The notes under the pieces: model-generated
What the model saw: only the letters and a program-made list of their open reading frames with translations
Database searches by the model: none
What the model was told of the DNA's origin: nothing
From: Methylococcaceae bacterium
GTDB lineage: Bacteria > Pseudomonadota > Gammaproteobacteria > Methylococcales > Methylomonadaceae
NCBI GenBank assembly: GCA_003155565.1
Contig: PMDM01000162.1
Coordinates: 928 to 9,475 of the forward strand
Length of the DNA: 8,548 nt
Reading direction: 5' to 3'
In this document: piece by piece, positions 1-5,717 of the stretch
How positions within the stretch are numbered: the first letter of the stretch is position 1
How the letters are laid out: every line of letters begins with the position of its first letter
Program-made: the position numbers and the translations under genes

Positions 1-204
1 GTTAAGCCGTGAAGGCGACCTCAGCGGACGCTTACTGTCTAAGCGAATGGAGATTGTTAGACCTTCTACTTTCTTCCTTTAAGCATATTAGACAAGGCAT
101 TGTTTTTATTAGAATTACAGTATTCTGGAAAAAATAAGGCAACGTACCGGAGGATGTTTTAAGAAACTTATGGAATATTTTTGCCGTTTGTTTAAACTAA
201 CCCA

Positions 205-399
205 ATGAGTGAAAAGCCAATAGGTTCGCTAGATGGCAACTTACCGGTCGATGCACAAACCCAAACAAGCATTGTTACCCTGAAAACTGACCCAACTTGG
301 CTTTGCCCGGTATGCGGACTAAAACGAAATATAGGCAGCCATAAGAAGTGCTCAAAAATTACCCAACTCAAGCACCGGAAAGAACGGGGAGAGATTTAA
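205..399 (+). CDS. Small protein with a putative Cys/His zinc knuckle, unknown function
   Basis: This is a 64-residue protein I do not recognise. Residues 1-30 are polar and probably flexible. Residues 34-49 carry a C-x2-C-x8-H-x2-C arrangement (C34, C37, H46, C49) that could hold one zinc ion, followed by a strongly basic tail (KHRKERGEI) suited to nucleic-acid contact. The start is forced: an in-frame TAA lies at 193-195 and there is no later Met. No Shine-Dalgarno sits directly before the ATG. However, a 12-codon ORF (170-208) ends with its TGA overlapping this ATG, so translational coupling is possible. It precedes a toxin-antitoxin pair in what looks like an accessory segment. That it is coding rests on composition and the motif only. 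Confidence 0.45.
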   Translation: MSEKPIGSLDGNLPVDAQTQTSIVTLKTDPTWLCPVCGLKRNIGSHKKCSKITQLKHRKERGEI

Positions 400-496
400 G
401 TGGGCAGCTATGGGTTCTAAGCCGCGACCCTATTTATTAGCGACGTTTTTTTCAGAAACTCTATTACGGCCTGTACATAGCCAAATTGTTAATTTT

Positions 497-501
497 AGGA
501 G
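497..501 (+). promoter_or_regulatory. Ribosome binding site of the antitoxin gene
   Basis: AGGAG lies five bases before the ATG at 507. It fixes the start there rather than at the in-frame TTG at 486, which would add seven residues and has no such site. Confidence 0.75.
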
Positions 502-506
502 TCACC

Positions 507-761
507 ATGCAGAAAACCATCACCATTGATTGCCCGCCAGAAATATTGCTTGGTCTTCACCTGAATGCGGAAGGCTTCGCCGACTATTTAAAAAGACAAG
601 CCGCCATCAACCTATTCAAAGAAGGCAAGTTGTCTTCCGGTACTGCCGCATCCTGGTTGGGCATAGGCCGGGTGGCTTTCTTGCAAATTGCTTTTGAAGC
701 GGGTGCCCACATGCTTGACGATACCACCGATGACTTTGCGAGAGAAACCGCATTGTTATGA
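507..761 (+). CDS. UPF0175 family antitoxin
   Basis: This 84-residue protein resembles the UPF0175 family, whose members are small DNA-binding proteins commonly encoded just before PIN-like toxins. Residues 3-9 form a short strand (KTITIDC). The segment 12-40, with an alternating hydrophobic pattern and the typical INLFKEGKLSSG stretch, leads into a helix-turn-helix at about 42-66 (AASWLGIGRVAFLQ). The acidic C-terminus (DDTTDDF) is the part that in such antitoxins contacts the toxin. ATG 507 is chosen because of AGGAG at 497-501. Its TGA overlaps the ATG of the next gene, so the two are translationally coupled. By analogy with other TA operons it should neutralise that toxin and repress its own promoter. 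No clear operator palindrome was found upstream. Confidence 0.82.
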   Translation: MQKTITIDCPPEILLGLHLNAEGFADYLKRQAAINLFKEGKLSSGTAASWLGIGRVAFLQIAFEAGAHMLDDTTDDFARETALL

Positions 762-1234
762 TCGTATTCTCAAATACGACACCGATCATTGCACTCAGCA
801 GTATTCAAAGCCTGGATTTAATGGCGCAACTGTTCGGCGAAATTTATCTCGTTCATGAAGTGATTGAAGAATGTGCAGCCGGTGGCTCAATTTTGGTACC
901 GAACCTTCTGGAAATTAGTTGGATAAAACCAGTGCAATCTACGCCGATCCAACACACCAGCATCCTGCTGGAACTGGACAAAGGCGAGAAACACACCTTG
1001 GACATGGCCTGCAAACATCAGGCAGAATGGGTCATCATCGACGAAAAAATTGGCCGTAACATGGCGGAATATTTGGGGCTTAAGGTCAGTGGGACCTTGG
1101 GCATCTTGTTGAAAGTCAAACAACAAGGCTTGATCCCTTCATTTATTGACAGTGTCAAAGACATGCAAGCACAAGGTATTTATTACCACCCCACACTCAT
1201 CACGAAATTAGCCCAAACGGTGGGGGAAGGATGA
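758..1234 (+). CDS. DUF3368 PIN-like toxin, putative ribonuclease
   Basis: This 158-residue protein has the DUF3368 pattern throughout: an N-terminal strand (MIVFSNTTPIIALS), a GE motif (G76-E77), a central acidic pair after a strand (WVIIDEKIGR, D95-E96), and the hallmark SGTLGILLKVKQQGLIP at 111-127. The fold is PIN-like, and VapC-type relatives are Mg-dependent RNases that cut tRNA or rRNA. The first acidic position of classical PIN domains is Asn here (N6). From memory this is a common variant in DUF3368, so it does not by itself mean loss of activity. Remaining candidate metal ligands are E77, D82 and D95/E96. The ATG overlaps the antitoxin stop (ATGA), which supports co-translation. It appears intact and full length. 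Function as a toxin is inferred from family and pairing. Confidence 0.83.
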   Translation: MIVFSNTTPIIALSSIQSLDLMAQLFGEIYLVHEVIEECAAGGSILVPNLLEISWIKPVQSTPIQHTSILLELDKGEKHTLDMACKHQAEWVIIDEKIGRNMAEYLGLKVSGTLGILLKVKQQGLIPSFIDSVKDMQAQGIYYHPTLITKLAQTVGEG

Positions 1235-1407
1235 AATCCCCAGCATTCGGATCGAGGGTTAACGTGTTAAGCCCAGCCGCTTCTGATAAAAGCAGCCTCT
1301 CGCAGCGGGCAATATTTTGTTTTGCTCACCGCCTCCAACCGACCCAAAGCAGTCTTCCGGAAAAGGCTACTGGATAGCTGGTATTTTTAGCAAACCTGTC
1401 GTTCAGT

Positions 1408-1439
1408 TGTGAGGGTCATGGCAAAATATGACCTCCACA
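1408..1439. repeat. Imperfect inverted repeat, 12-nt arms
   Basis: The left arm TGTGAGGGTCAT (1408-1419) pairs with ATGACCTCCACA (1428-1439). Ten of twelve positions are complementary, around an eight-base loop (1420-1427). It lies in the gene-free stretch and is not followed by a T-run on either strand, so an operator, a mobile-element end or a REP-like unit is as likely as a terminator. Confidence 0.6.
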
Positions 1440-1551
1440 GGCTGTCCTCGAAAAAAATATAAACTAGGTTGGACTAACGGGAGCATTTGAACCGGAACTT
1501 ACTTTTTTAAAATCGATTTGTCGACCATTACCATAATAACCCACCCAAGAC

Positions 1552-1605
1552 CATCTGCGTTGAGCTTAGCCGTTTCAAAATCGTTTCGACTAAGCGACGC
1601 AGATG
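1552..1605. repeat. Long hairpin, 17 paired bases
   Basis: Arms CATCTGCGT (1552-1560) and ACGCAGATG (1597-1605) are perfectly complementary. After a small bulge, GCTTAG (1564-1569) pairs with CTAAGC (1590-1595). A mismatch and a final CG/CG pair follow, leaving a 14-base loop (1573-1586). It lies about 58 bases beyond the stop of the minus-strand peroxiredoxin gene and could protect or end that transcript, but it has no T-run. Its size and symmetry also fit a REP-type or MITE-like unit. Confidence 0.7.
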
Positions 1606-1663
1606 TCAATTCCATCGAATTAAGCGCCAGGGCGTAGTTTTATTGCAACCTATTCTCCTCAAA

Positions 1664-2203
1664 CTACAGCTCTGCTTGTAGGCGTTTAAGTGTCTCAACG
1701 ACTCGCTGTGCATCCAGGGCGGGATCAACATCGTCATCAATTTGGCGAATCACTAAGGTGGGATCAATAATGAACGTCCAGCGTTTTGCCATTTTCAAGA
1801 CAGGCATTTTTACACCATAGGCTTCAGTTACCTTGGTGTCTGGATCAGACAATAAGGTAAATGACAGTTTGTGTTGCTGATGAAAAGTCAGCAAATCCTT
1901 GATGTCATCGGTACTAATCCCATAAACCTCGGCATGTTGACTGCGAATTGCTTGGACGGAATCACGAAAAGCACAGGCTTGTTTGGTACAGCCTGGAGTG
2001 CCGGCTTTGGGATAAAAATACAGCACCGTCCATCCAATACCTTGGCGTGCAGCCAAACTGATTTCTTTACCATCTTGCGCTTTCAGTTGGAATAGTGGCG
2101 CTGGCTGACCAACGGCTACTACATCGGCCTGTACTGATGCCACAAACGGTAACCATGAGAGAAAAAGTGCCAACTTTTTTAGAATAGGTGTTGGTTTTTG
2201 CAT
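1664..2203 (-). CDS. Exported PrxQ/BCP-type peroxiredoxin
   Basis: This 179-residue thiol peroxidase of the AhpC/TSA, BCP/PrxQ branch reduces hydrogen peroxide and organic peroxides using electrons from a thioredoxin. Residues 1-26 form a signal peptide: basic start, hydrophobic 11-24, probable cleavage after VQA. The active site is PKAGTPGCTKQAC, with T69, peroxidatic C72 and a candidate resolving C77 four residues later, the typical atypical-2-Cys PrxQ spacing. R141 (RWTFIID) matches the conserved arginine that activates the peroxidatic thiol. Most BCPs are cytoplasmic, so the signal peptide sets this one in the periplasm, where it would need an extracytoplasmic reductant. The divergent thioredoxin-like/CcdA pair could provide it. 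The ATG at 2203 has only a weak Shine-Dalgarno (GTGAG). Confidence 0.88.
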   Translation of the reverse strand: MQKPTPILKKLALFLSWLPFVASVQADVVAVGQPAPLFQLKAQDGKEISLAARQGIGWTVLYFYPKAGTPGCTKQACAFRDSVQAIRSQHAEVYGISTDDIKDLLTFHQQHKLSFTLLSDPDTKVTEAYGVKMPVLKMAKRWTFIIDPTLVIRQIDDDVDPALDAQRVVETLKRLQAEL

Positions 2204-2441
2204 GGGTAACTCACGTCAAATTAGTCCTCGGTTACTGAAAATTCGCCACTGCAAAACGGGTGAATGAAAACCTTACTACCAAACAATTCCGAGAAATCAG
2301 AAGCGAGATGAACTTTCCGTACCAGAGCATATCAAATTTTGGTGAGTTTATTATGGATTTCTTTTGGCTTATTTTAAAAAATATAGATTGCTTATCAAGC
2401 ACCTTGCATTAAGCGGGATATTCACCAACAGGTAAAGAATT

Positions 2442-2819
2442 ATGATTCAACTGATGCGATTAATGATCTTAATACTGCTCTTCAGCGGCAAGGTTCTTGC
2501 CGCTGAAGAAGCCTTTACCCAGGCAACTTTTGATCGCCTCCAGGAACAAGGTTCTCCCATTTTGGTATGGATCCATGCCGATTGGTGCCCGACCTGCCGC
2601 GCACAAGCGCCGATTTTGAAAAAGCTGCTCGAACAACAAGAATTTAAATCCATCGAGGCGTTATGCGTCGACTTCGACCAGCAACAAGACATTGTGAAAG
2701 CATTCAAAGCCATCAAACAAAGCACCTTGATCATTTTCAAGGGAGGCAAGGAAGTCGATAGAAGCCTAGGGGTTACGGATGAACAGGATATAGAAGCCTT
2801 TTTGCGTAAAGCCTTGTAA
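2442..2819 (+). CDS. Exported thioredoxin-like thiol reductase
   Basis: This 125-residue periplasmic thioredoxin-fold protein probably carries electrons from CcdA to extracytoplasmic targets. Residues 1-20 are a signal peptide (hydrophobic LMILILLFSGKVLA, cleavage after VLA). The redox motif is WCPTC (C49, C52), preceded by HAD. The usual cis-proline position before the TL of the fourth strand is taken by Ser94 (KQSTLIIFKGGKEV); as I recall, a subgroup of short exported thioredoxins has this. The ATG at 2442 follows AGGTAAAG, while M5 and M8 are possible later starts. It lies ten bases upstream of ccdA, and the ccdA ribosome binding site overlaps its stop, so the two form an operon. Its electron donor is inferred from this linkage. 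Confidence 0.88.
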   Translation: MIQLMRLMILILLFSGKVLAAEEAFTQATFDRLQEQGSPILVWIHADWCPTCRAQAPILKKLLEQQEFKSIEALCVDFDQQQDIVKAFKAIKQSTLIIFKGGKEVDRSLGVTDEQDIEAFLRKAL

Positions 2820-2829
2820 GGGGTTTGCC

Positions 2830-3558
2830 ATGATTACCGGAGTCGGTGTTTATGGGTTAAGCGTAATTGCCGGAATTTTATCGACACTTTCCCCCTGTGT
2901 ATTGCCCTTGATCCCGATTCTAGTCGGAACGGCCTTGGCAGCGCACCGTTATGGCCCGGTGGCATTGGCATCGGGCTTGGCACTTTCTTATGCACTGGCG
3001 GGAGTTTTTTTGGCAACGATTGGATTGGCAATCGGTCTCGACCAGGTGGTTTTCCGCAATATTGCTGCCGGGTTATCGATAGTTTTCGGTTTAGTTTTGA
3101 TATCGGAGCAGTTACAAGCGAGCTTTGCCGAATTTACGTCCGGCTTGAGTAGTGGCGGCCAGCCCTTGCTCGAACGAATTTCTACAGATTCCTTAAACGG
3201 CCAGTTTTTGTTGGGGGGCTTACTTGGCATCCTATGGAGCCCTTGCGTCGGCCCAACATTGGGGGCAACGCTTATTCTCGCCAGCCAAGGCAAAGACCTC
3301 ATGCATGTCTCCCTGGTCATGGCTTTGTTCGGCATCGGCGCCGCTATTCCGCTGGCTGCTTTGGGCATGATGTCACAGAAGGCCATGATGCATGTTAAGA
3401 AAAAACTGTTGGCTACCGGCAAGCTAGGCAAAAAACTGTTAGGCGCATTATTATTGCTGCTAGGATTTTTAGTCATTACCGGCTGGGATAAATTATTTGA
3501 AGCATGGGTACTGGCGAATGCGCCGGAATGGCTGAGTAACCTAACGGTCTCGATTTGA
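2830..3558 (+). CDS. ccdA: CcdA-family transmembrane thiol-electron carrier
   Basis: This 242-residue inner-membrane protein of the CcdA/DsbD-beta family moves reducing equivalents from cytoplasmic thioredoxin to periplasmic thioredoxin-like proteins. The two signature cysteines are in SPCVLPLIP (C23) and WSPCVGPTLG (C139), each in the first helix of a pseudo-symmetric three-helix half. Hydrophobic segments fall near 8-36, 43-70, 76-94, 126-152, 158-180 and 203-219, giving six membrane spans, the usual number and length for the family. AAGGGG (2818-2823) lies six bases before the ATG and overlaps the thioredoxin stop. The partner may be that protein, the MsrA fusion opposite, or both. A role in cytochrome c maturation, the classical CcdA job, is also possible. 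The 3' end lies only five bases from the convergent msrA end. Confidence 0.9.
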   Translation: MITGVGVYGLSVIAGILSTLSPCVLPLIPILVGTALAAHRYGPVALASGLALSYALAGVFLATIGLAIGLDQVVFRNIAAGLSIVFGLVLISEQLQASFAEFTSGLSSGGQPLLERISTDSLNGQFLLGGLLGILWSPCVGPTLGATLILASQGKDLMHVSLVMALFGIGAAIPLAALGMMSQKAMMHVKKKLLATGKLGKKLLGALLLLLGFLVITGWDKLFEAWVLANAPEWLSNLTVSI

Positions 3559-3563
3559 AGTTA

Positions 3564-4592
3564 TCAATTGAGTTGCTTAGTTTCGGTGCCTAACCACTGC
3601 CAAAATATATCTGCGCCTTGATATCCGGTATAACGTGCCACTTCCTTTTGATCACGAAATAACACGATGGTTGGCGTGGCGAATAAGCTTTGGTTTAGCT
3701 TCCAGCCGTTGGGCGGCGTGGTTGAATTGGTGGGATGGATGGGAACGGGATGTTTCCAGGTGGCGAGTACGTCTTTGTCGAACTTCCGGCAATAACCGCA
3801 ATCGACCGCTTCAAAGGCGATCAGTTGTTCTTTGCTGTTGAGCTTAACCTGCTCCCAATTTTCAACCACAGCCTGTTTTGCCGCTAGCGGGGTGCTGTGG
3901 TGTTGATCTCCAAGCGCAGGGTCAACATAAGCCACGCCGATGCCGCCCAAGCCGCAATACCCCAGCGGATTTTTCTCCAGATAATCCTGATGATAATCTT
4001 CGGCAGATGTGTAGTTAATCAGTGGGGCAATTTCGGTGGTAATAGGATCGCTAATGCCTGCTGCCTTCAAATTGCTTTGATAGATAGCGCGGGTAAGTTC
4101 CGCTAATTGGCGCTCTTCGTCGGTACGGTAGAAAACAGCACTGCGGTAATTGCTGCCGATGTCATTGCCTTGGCGGTTGCCCTGGGTGGGGTTGTGGTTT
4201 TCCCAGAACTGGATGAGCACATGCTCTAAGGTAGTTTGTTTCGGGTCGTAATAAACTTTCACTACTTCGGCATGGTTTTTGACGGCTTTGCCTTCTTTAA
4301 TGGCCGATTCGGTGTCGTGCAGCGTTTCGTAACTGGGGTTGGTGATATCTCCGCCAGCATAACCGGCTTCCACATCCAAAACGCCGTTTAAAGCCTGCAT
4401 CCGTTTTTCCGAGCCCCAGAAACAGCCCATGCCAAGGACAATGTAAGGCGTATCCGAACCGACTACAGCTTTATTCAACGAAGGATTGGCGGTTTTACCC
4501 GCAAAGAGGGCGGTTTGTGGCAATATCAGTCCGGCTAGCACAAACAGGCTGAGAACGGTTAACGACCAAAATGCCCGGTATCGCCTTGCCAC
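3564..4592 (-). CDS. msrA: Membrane-anchored MsrA-thioredoxin fusion protein
   Basis: Peptide methionine-S-sulfoxide reductase joined to a C-terminal thioredoxin-fold domain, 342 residues from a GTG start. Residues 1-31 (ARRYR, then hydrophobic 8-30) are a signal peptide or anchor ending near LFA. The MsrA domain covers about 48-225: catalytic GCFWG (C57), HAEVVKVYYDP, QGNDIGSNYRS, YHQDYLEKNP, and candidate resolving Cys C213 in YCGLGG. The second domain, about 241-337, has the redox motif CGYC (C265, C268) and a cis-proline (ATPT, P307). This domain probably regenerates the MsrA active site and is itself reduced by CcdA. GTG 4592 has AGAGAAG five bases upstream. The longer TTG start at 4637 would add 15 residues, but it has no ribosome site and lies almost on the predicted transcription start. 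Confidence 0.88.
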   Translation of the reverse strand: MARRYRAFWSLTVLSLFVLAGLILPQTALFAGKTANPSLNKAVVGSDTPYIVLGMGCFWGSEKRMQALNGVLDVEAGYAGGDITNPSYETLHDTESAIKEGKAVKNHAEVVKVYYDPKQTTLEHVLIQFWENHNPTQGNRQGNDIGSNYRSAVFYRTDEERQLAELTRAIYQSNLKAAGISDPITTEIAPLINYTSAEDYHQDYLEKNPLGYCGLGGIGVAYVDPALGDQHHSTPLAAKQAVVENWEQVKLNSKEQLIAFEAVDCGYCRKFDKDVLATWKHPVPIHPTNSTTPPNGWKLNQSLFATPTIVLFRDQKEVARYTGYQGADIFWQWLGTETKQLN

Positions 4593-4648
4593 ATCATCTT
4601 CTCTTTTGGGTTGATAGGAGAAATACTTTGTTTCCAATTAATGAATTG

Positions 4649-4676
4649 TTTATACCCGATTTGAAGTGCGTGGCAA
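4649..4676 (-). promoter_or_regulatory. Sigma70-like promoter for the msrA fusion
   Basis: On the minus strand, TTGCCA (4671-4676) and TATAAA (4649-4654) are separated by 16 bases. Transcription would begin near 4642, giving a leader of about 50 bases before the GTG at 4592. This supports the shorter MsrA start. Confidence 0.5.
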
Positions 4677-4709
4677 GATAAATTTTATGGTTTGAATTGT
4701 CCTGCAAGA

Positions 4710-4913
4710 ATGCAAGCTAGCCCTTATAAGGCAAGACAATCCAATCCCTTAAAATCGTTTCATCACGTTTCGGCAGGTAAGCAAAATCATTGGGAAAATC
4801 GCGGTGTACCGATTCGGCGCTGTGAGTGGAAACCAGTTGCCTTTGACTATATAGAAAAACTAGGCAAACTGATATCCGGTCTGGCGGTCGAAACGGTTGA
4901 GCAGGTTGCTTAA
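4710..4913 (+). CDS. Doubtful 67-residue ORF, unknown
   Basis: I do not recognise this protein. It is polar and basic at the N-terminus and ends in a segment that could be helical (FDYIEKLGKLISGL, then AVETVEQVA). There is no clear ribosome binding site before the ATG at 4710 or the in-frame TTG at 4692. The one supporting observation is that its TAA (4911-4913) lies inside a terminator-like hairpin (4903-4928), as expected for the end of a transcribed unit. It could be a small gene, the tail of a degraded gene, or chance. It occupies much of the 490-base gap between the msrA fusion and the methyltransferase. The remainder, to 5083, shows nothing beyond a weak dyad (ACCGTAA 4929-4935 with TTACGGT 4965-4971). 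Confidence 0.22.
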   Translation: MQASPYKARQSNPLKSFHHVSAGKQNHWENRGVPIRRCEWKPVAFDYIEKLGKLISGLAVETVEQVA

Positions 4914-4928
4914 GGCGCTACCTTTTTT
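4903..4928 (+). terminator. Terminator-like hairpin with T-run
   Basis: AGGTTGC (4903-4909) pairs with GCTACCT (4917-4923) at six of seven positions around a seven-base loop, and the right arm runs into six T residues (4923-4928). The orientation implies a plus-strand transcript ending here. The stem is short, so the call is moderate. Confidence 0.42.
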
Positions 4929-5083
4929 ACCGTAAAGGACTAGCGGTGGCATTTGAAAAGAAACTTACGGTTTCACTGTTTGTTTGTCGCTATATGGTAA
5001 ATATCCGCTTAAAAACTATATGCCCACTTTCCCAATTTAGAAAATAATTTATCGTAATTTAGGTATTACAGCCGCTCCTGCCC

Positions 5084-5689
5084 TCAAAGATTTTTAGCAC
5101 AAATACGTTGCATCACAGCAGGTTTTGGCTTGCTTTCTCCCCCTTGCTCAAACGCATATATGGAAAGCAACGGCGAATAGAGCGCGAGCAGTTCATCATG
5201 AAGTAGCAAGAAGTCAGGGTTGCTTGGTTTTCCGAAGCGTCCGTTACCTTCCATGAAGGTCTCATAAATCAGCACGCCGCCGGGATTAAGTATTTCGGGA
5301 AGAATAGGCAGCAGAGGCCGATACAGGTATCGGCTAACTACAATGCCGTCGTATCGTTGGTCTGGTCGAAGCCATTCTCCTGCTTCAAGGTCAAGGACAA
5401 TAATGTTGATATTGTCCATGCCCACCATACCTGATACTGCCTGGACATCTCGATCAACCGCATCAACTTGATAGCCTTGTTGGGCAATCCAAATGGCATG
5501 CCGCCCACTGCCACAAGCCAAGTCGAGTACACGGCCTCCTTTTCGTATCAAGGGCAGGTGTTTAACCACCCAAGGCGAAGGCTCTCCTGTCAAGCATTGA
5601 TGTTTCATGTCGCTAATCTGAACCTTATCAATAGTATCAACTAATCTTTGAGGTTTTTCCGATGGGTATTGCTCTTGAATGCGTTGCAC
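5084..5689 (-). CDS. Class I SAM-dependent methyltransferase
   Basis: This up-to-201-residue Rossmann-fold methyltransferase has an unidentified substrate. Motif I is VLDLACGSGRHA (54-65), which binds SAM. An acidic residue ends the second strand (VDAVDRD, D79 or D81). YDGIVVSRYLYRPLLP (113-128) is the motif IV/V region, and YETFMEGNGRFGKPSNPDFL (142-161) is a strongly conserved signature of this small soluble subfamily. It is sometimes annotated as TehB-like or UbiE-like, without direct evidence of either job. The GTG at 5689 is the longest possible start, with a stop just upstream. The ATG at 5608 (codon 28, MKHQCLTGEPSPWVV) is a serious alternative, because family members as I recall them begin near there. 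Neither has a good ribosome site. It looks monocistronic and divergent from the transporter remnant. Confidence 0.82.
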   Translation of the reverse strand: MQRIQEQYPSEKPQRLVDTIDKVQISDMKHQCLTGEPSPWVVKHLPLIRKGGRVLDLACGSGRHAIWIAQQGYQVDAVDRDVQAVSGMVGMDNINIIVLDLEAGEWLRPDQRYDGIVVSRYLYRPLLPILPEILNPGGVLIYETFMEGNGRFGKPSNPDFLLLHDELLALYSPLLSIYAFEQGGESKPKPAVMQRICAKNL

Positions 5690-5717
5690 AAACGTTCGTT
5701 TATGCGGCTATTTGGGA

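Larger units (their letters stand above)
1235..1663. other. Gene-free stretch between the toxin and the peroxiredoxin
   Basis: I see no supportable gene on either strand in these 429 bases. The stretch separates the toxin end from the 3' end of the minus-strand peroxiredoxin. It contains two clear inverted repeats (1408-1439 and 1552-1605) and a weak one (CCGCTTC 1277-1283 with GCAGCGG 1302-1308). No T-run typical of an intrinsic terminator follows either main hairpin. The density of dyads suggests small mobile or REP-like debris. Confidence 0.55.

Noticed and set aside
1..62. GTTAAGC at 1-7 and GTTAGAC at 56-62 resemble integron attC core sites (GTTRRRY), and GTTAAGC recurs at 1266-1272 after the toxin-antitoxin pair, suggesting a cassette.
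   Set aside because: The partner RYYYAAC core boxes and the folded arm symmetry of an attC site are missing around each motif, and a seven-base degenerate motif is expected by chance.
2..82. Open frame of 26 codons running in from the left edge and ending at TAA 80-82, possibly the tail of a gene.
   Set aside because: It is too short to tell from a chance open frame and has no recognisable motif.
758..780. Asn6 instead of Asp in the PIN-like toxin as a sign of an inactive toxin.
   Set aside because: As I recall, SNTSP-type N-termini are common in DUF3368 proteins, so this is a family variant rather than a defect.
887..1126. Minus-strand open frame of 79 codons inside the toxin gene.
   Set aside because: It is a shadow of the well-supported DUF3368 frame, with no ribosome site or recognisable product.
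2988..3476. Minus-strand open frame of 162 codons opposite ccdA.
   Set aside because: It lies antisense to a clear membrane protein and has the typical composition of a reversed hydrophobic gene.
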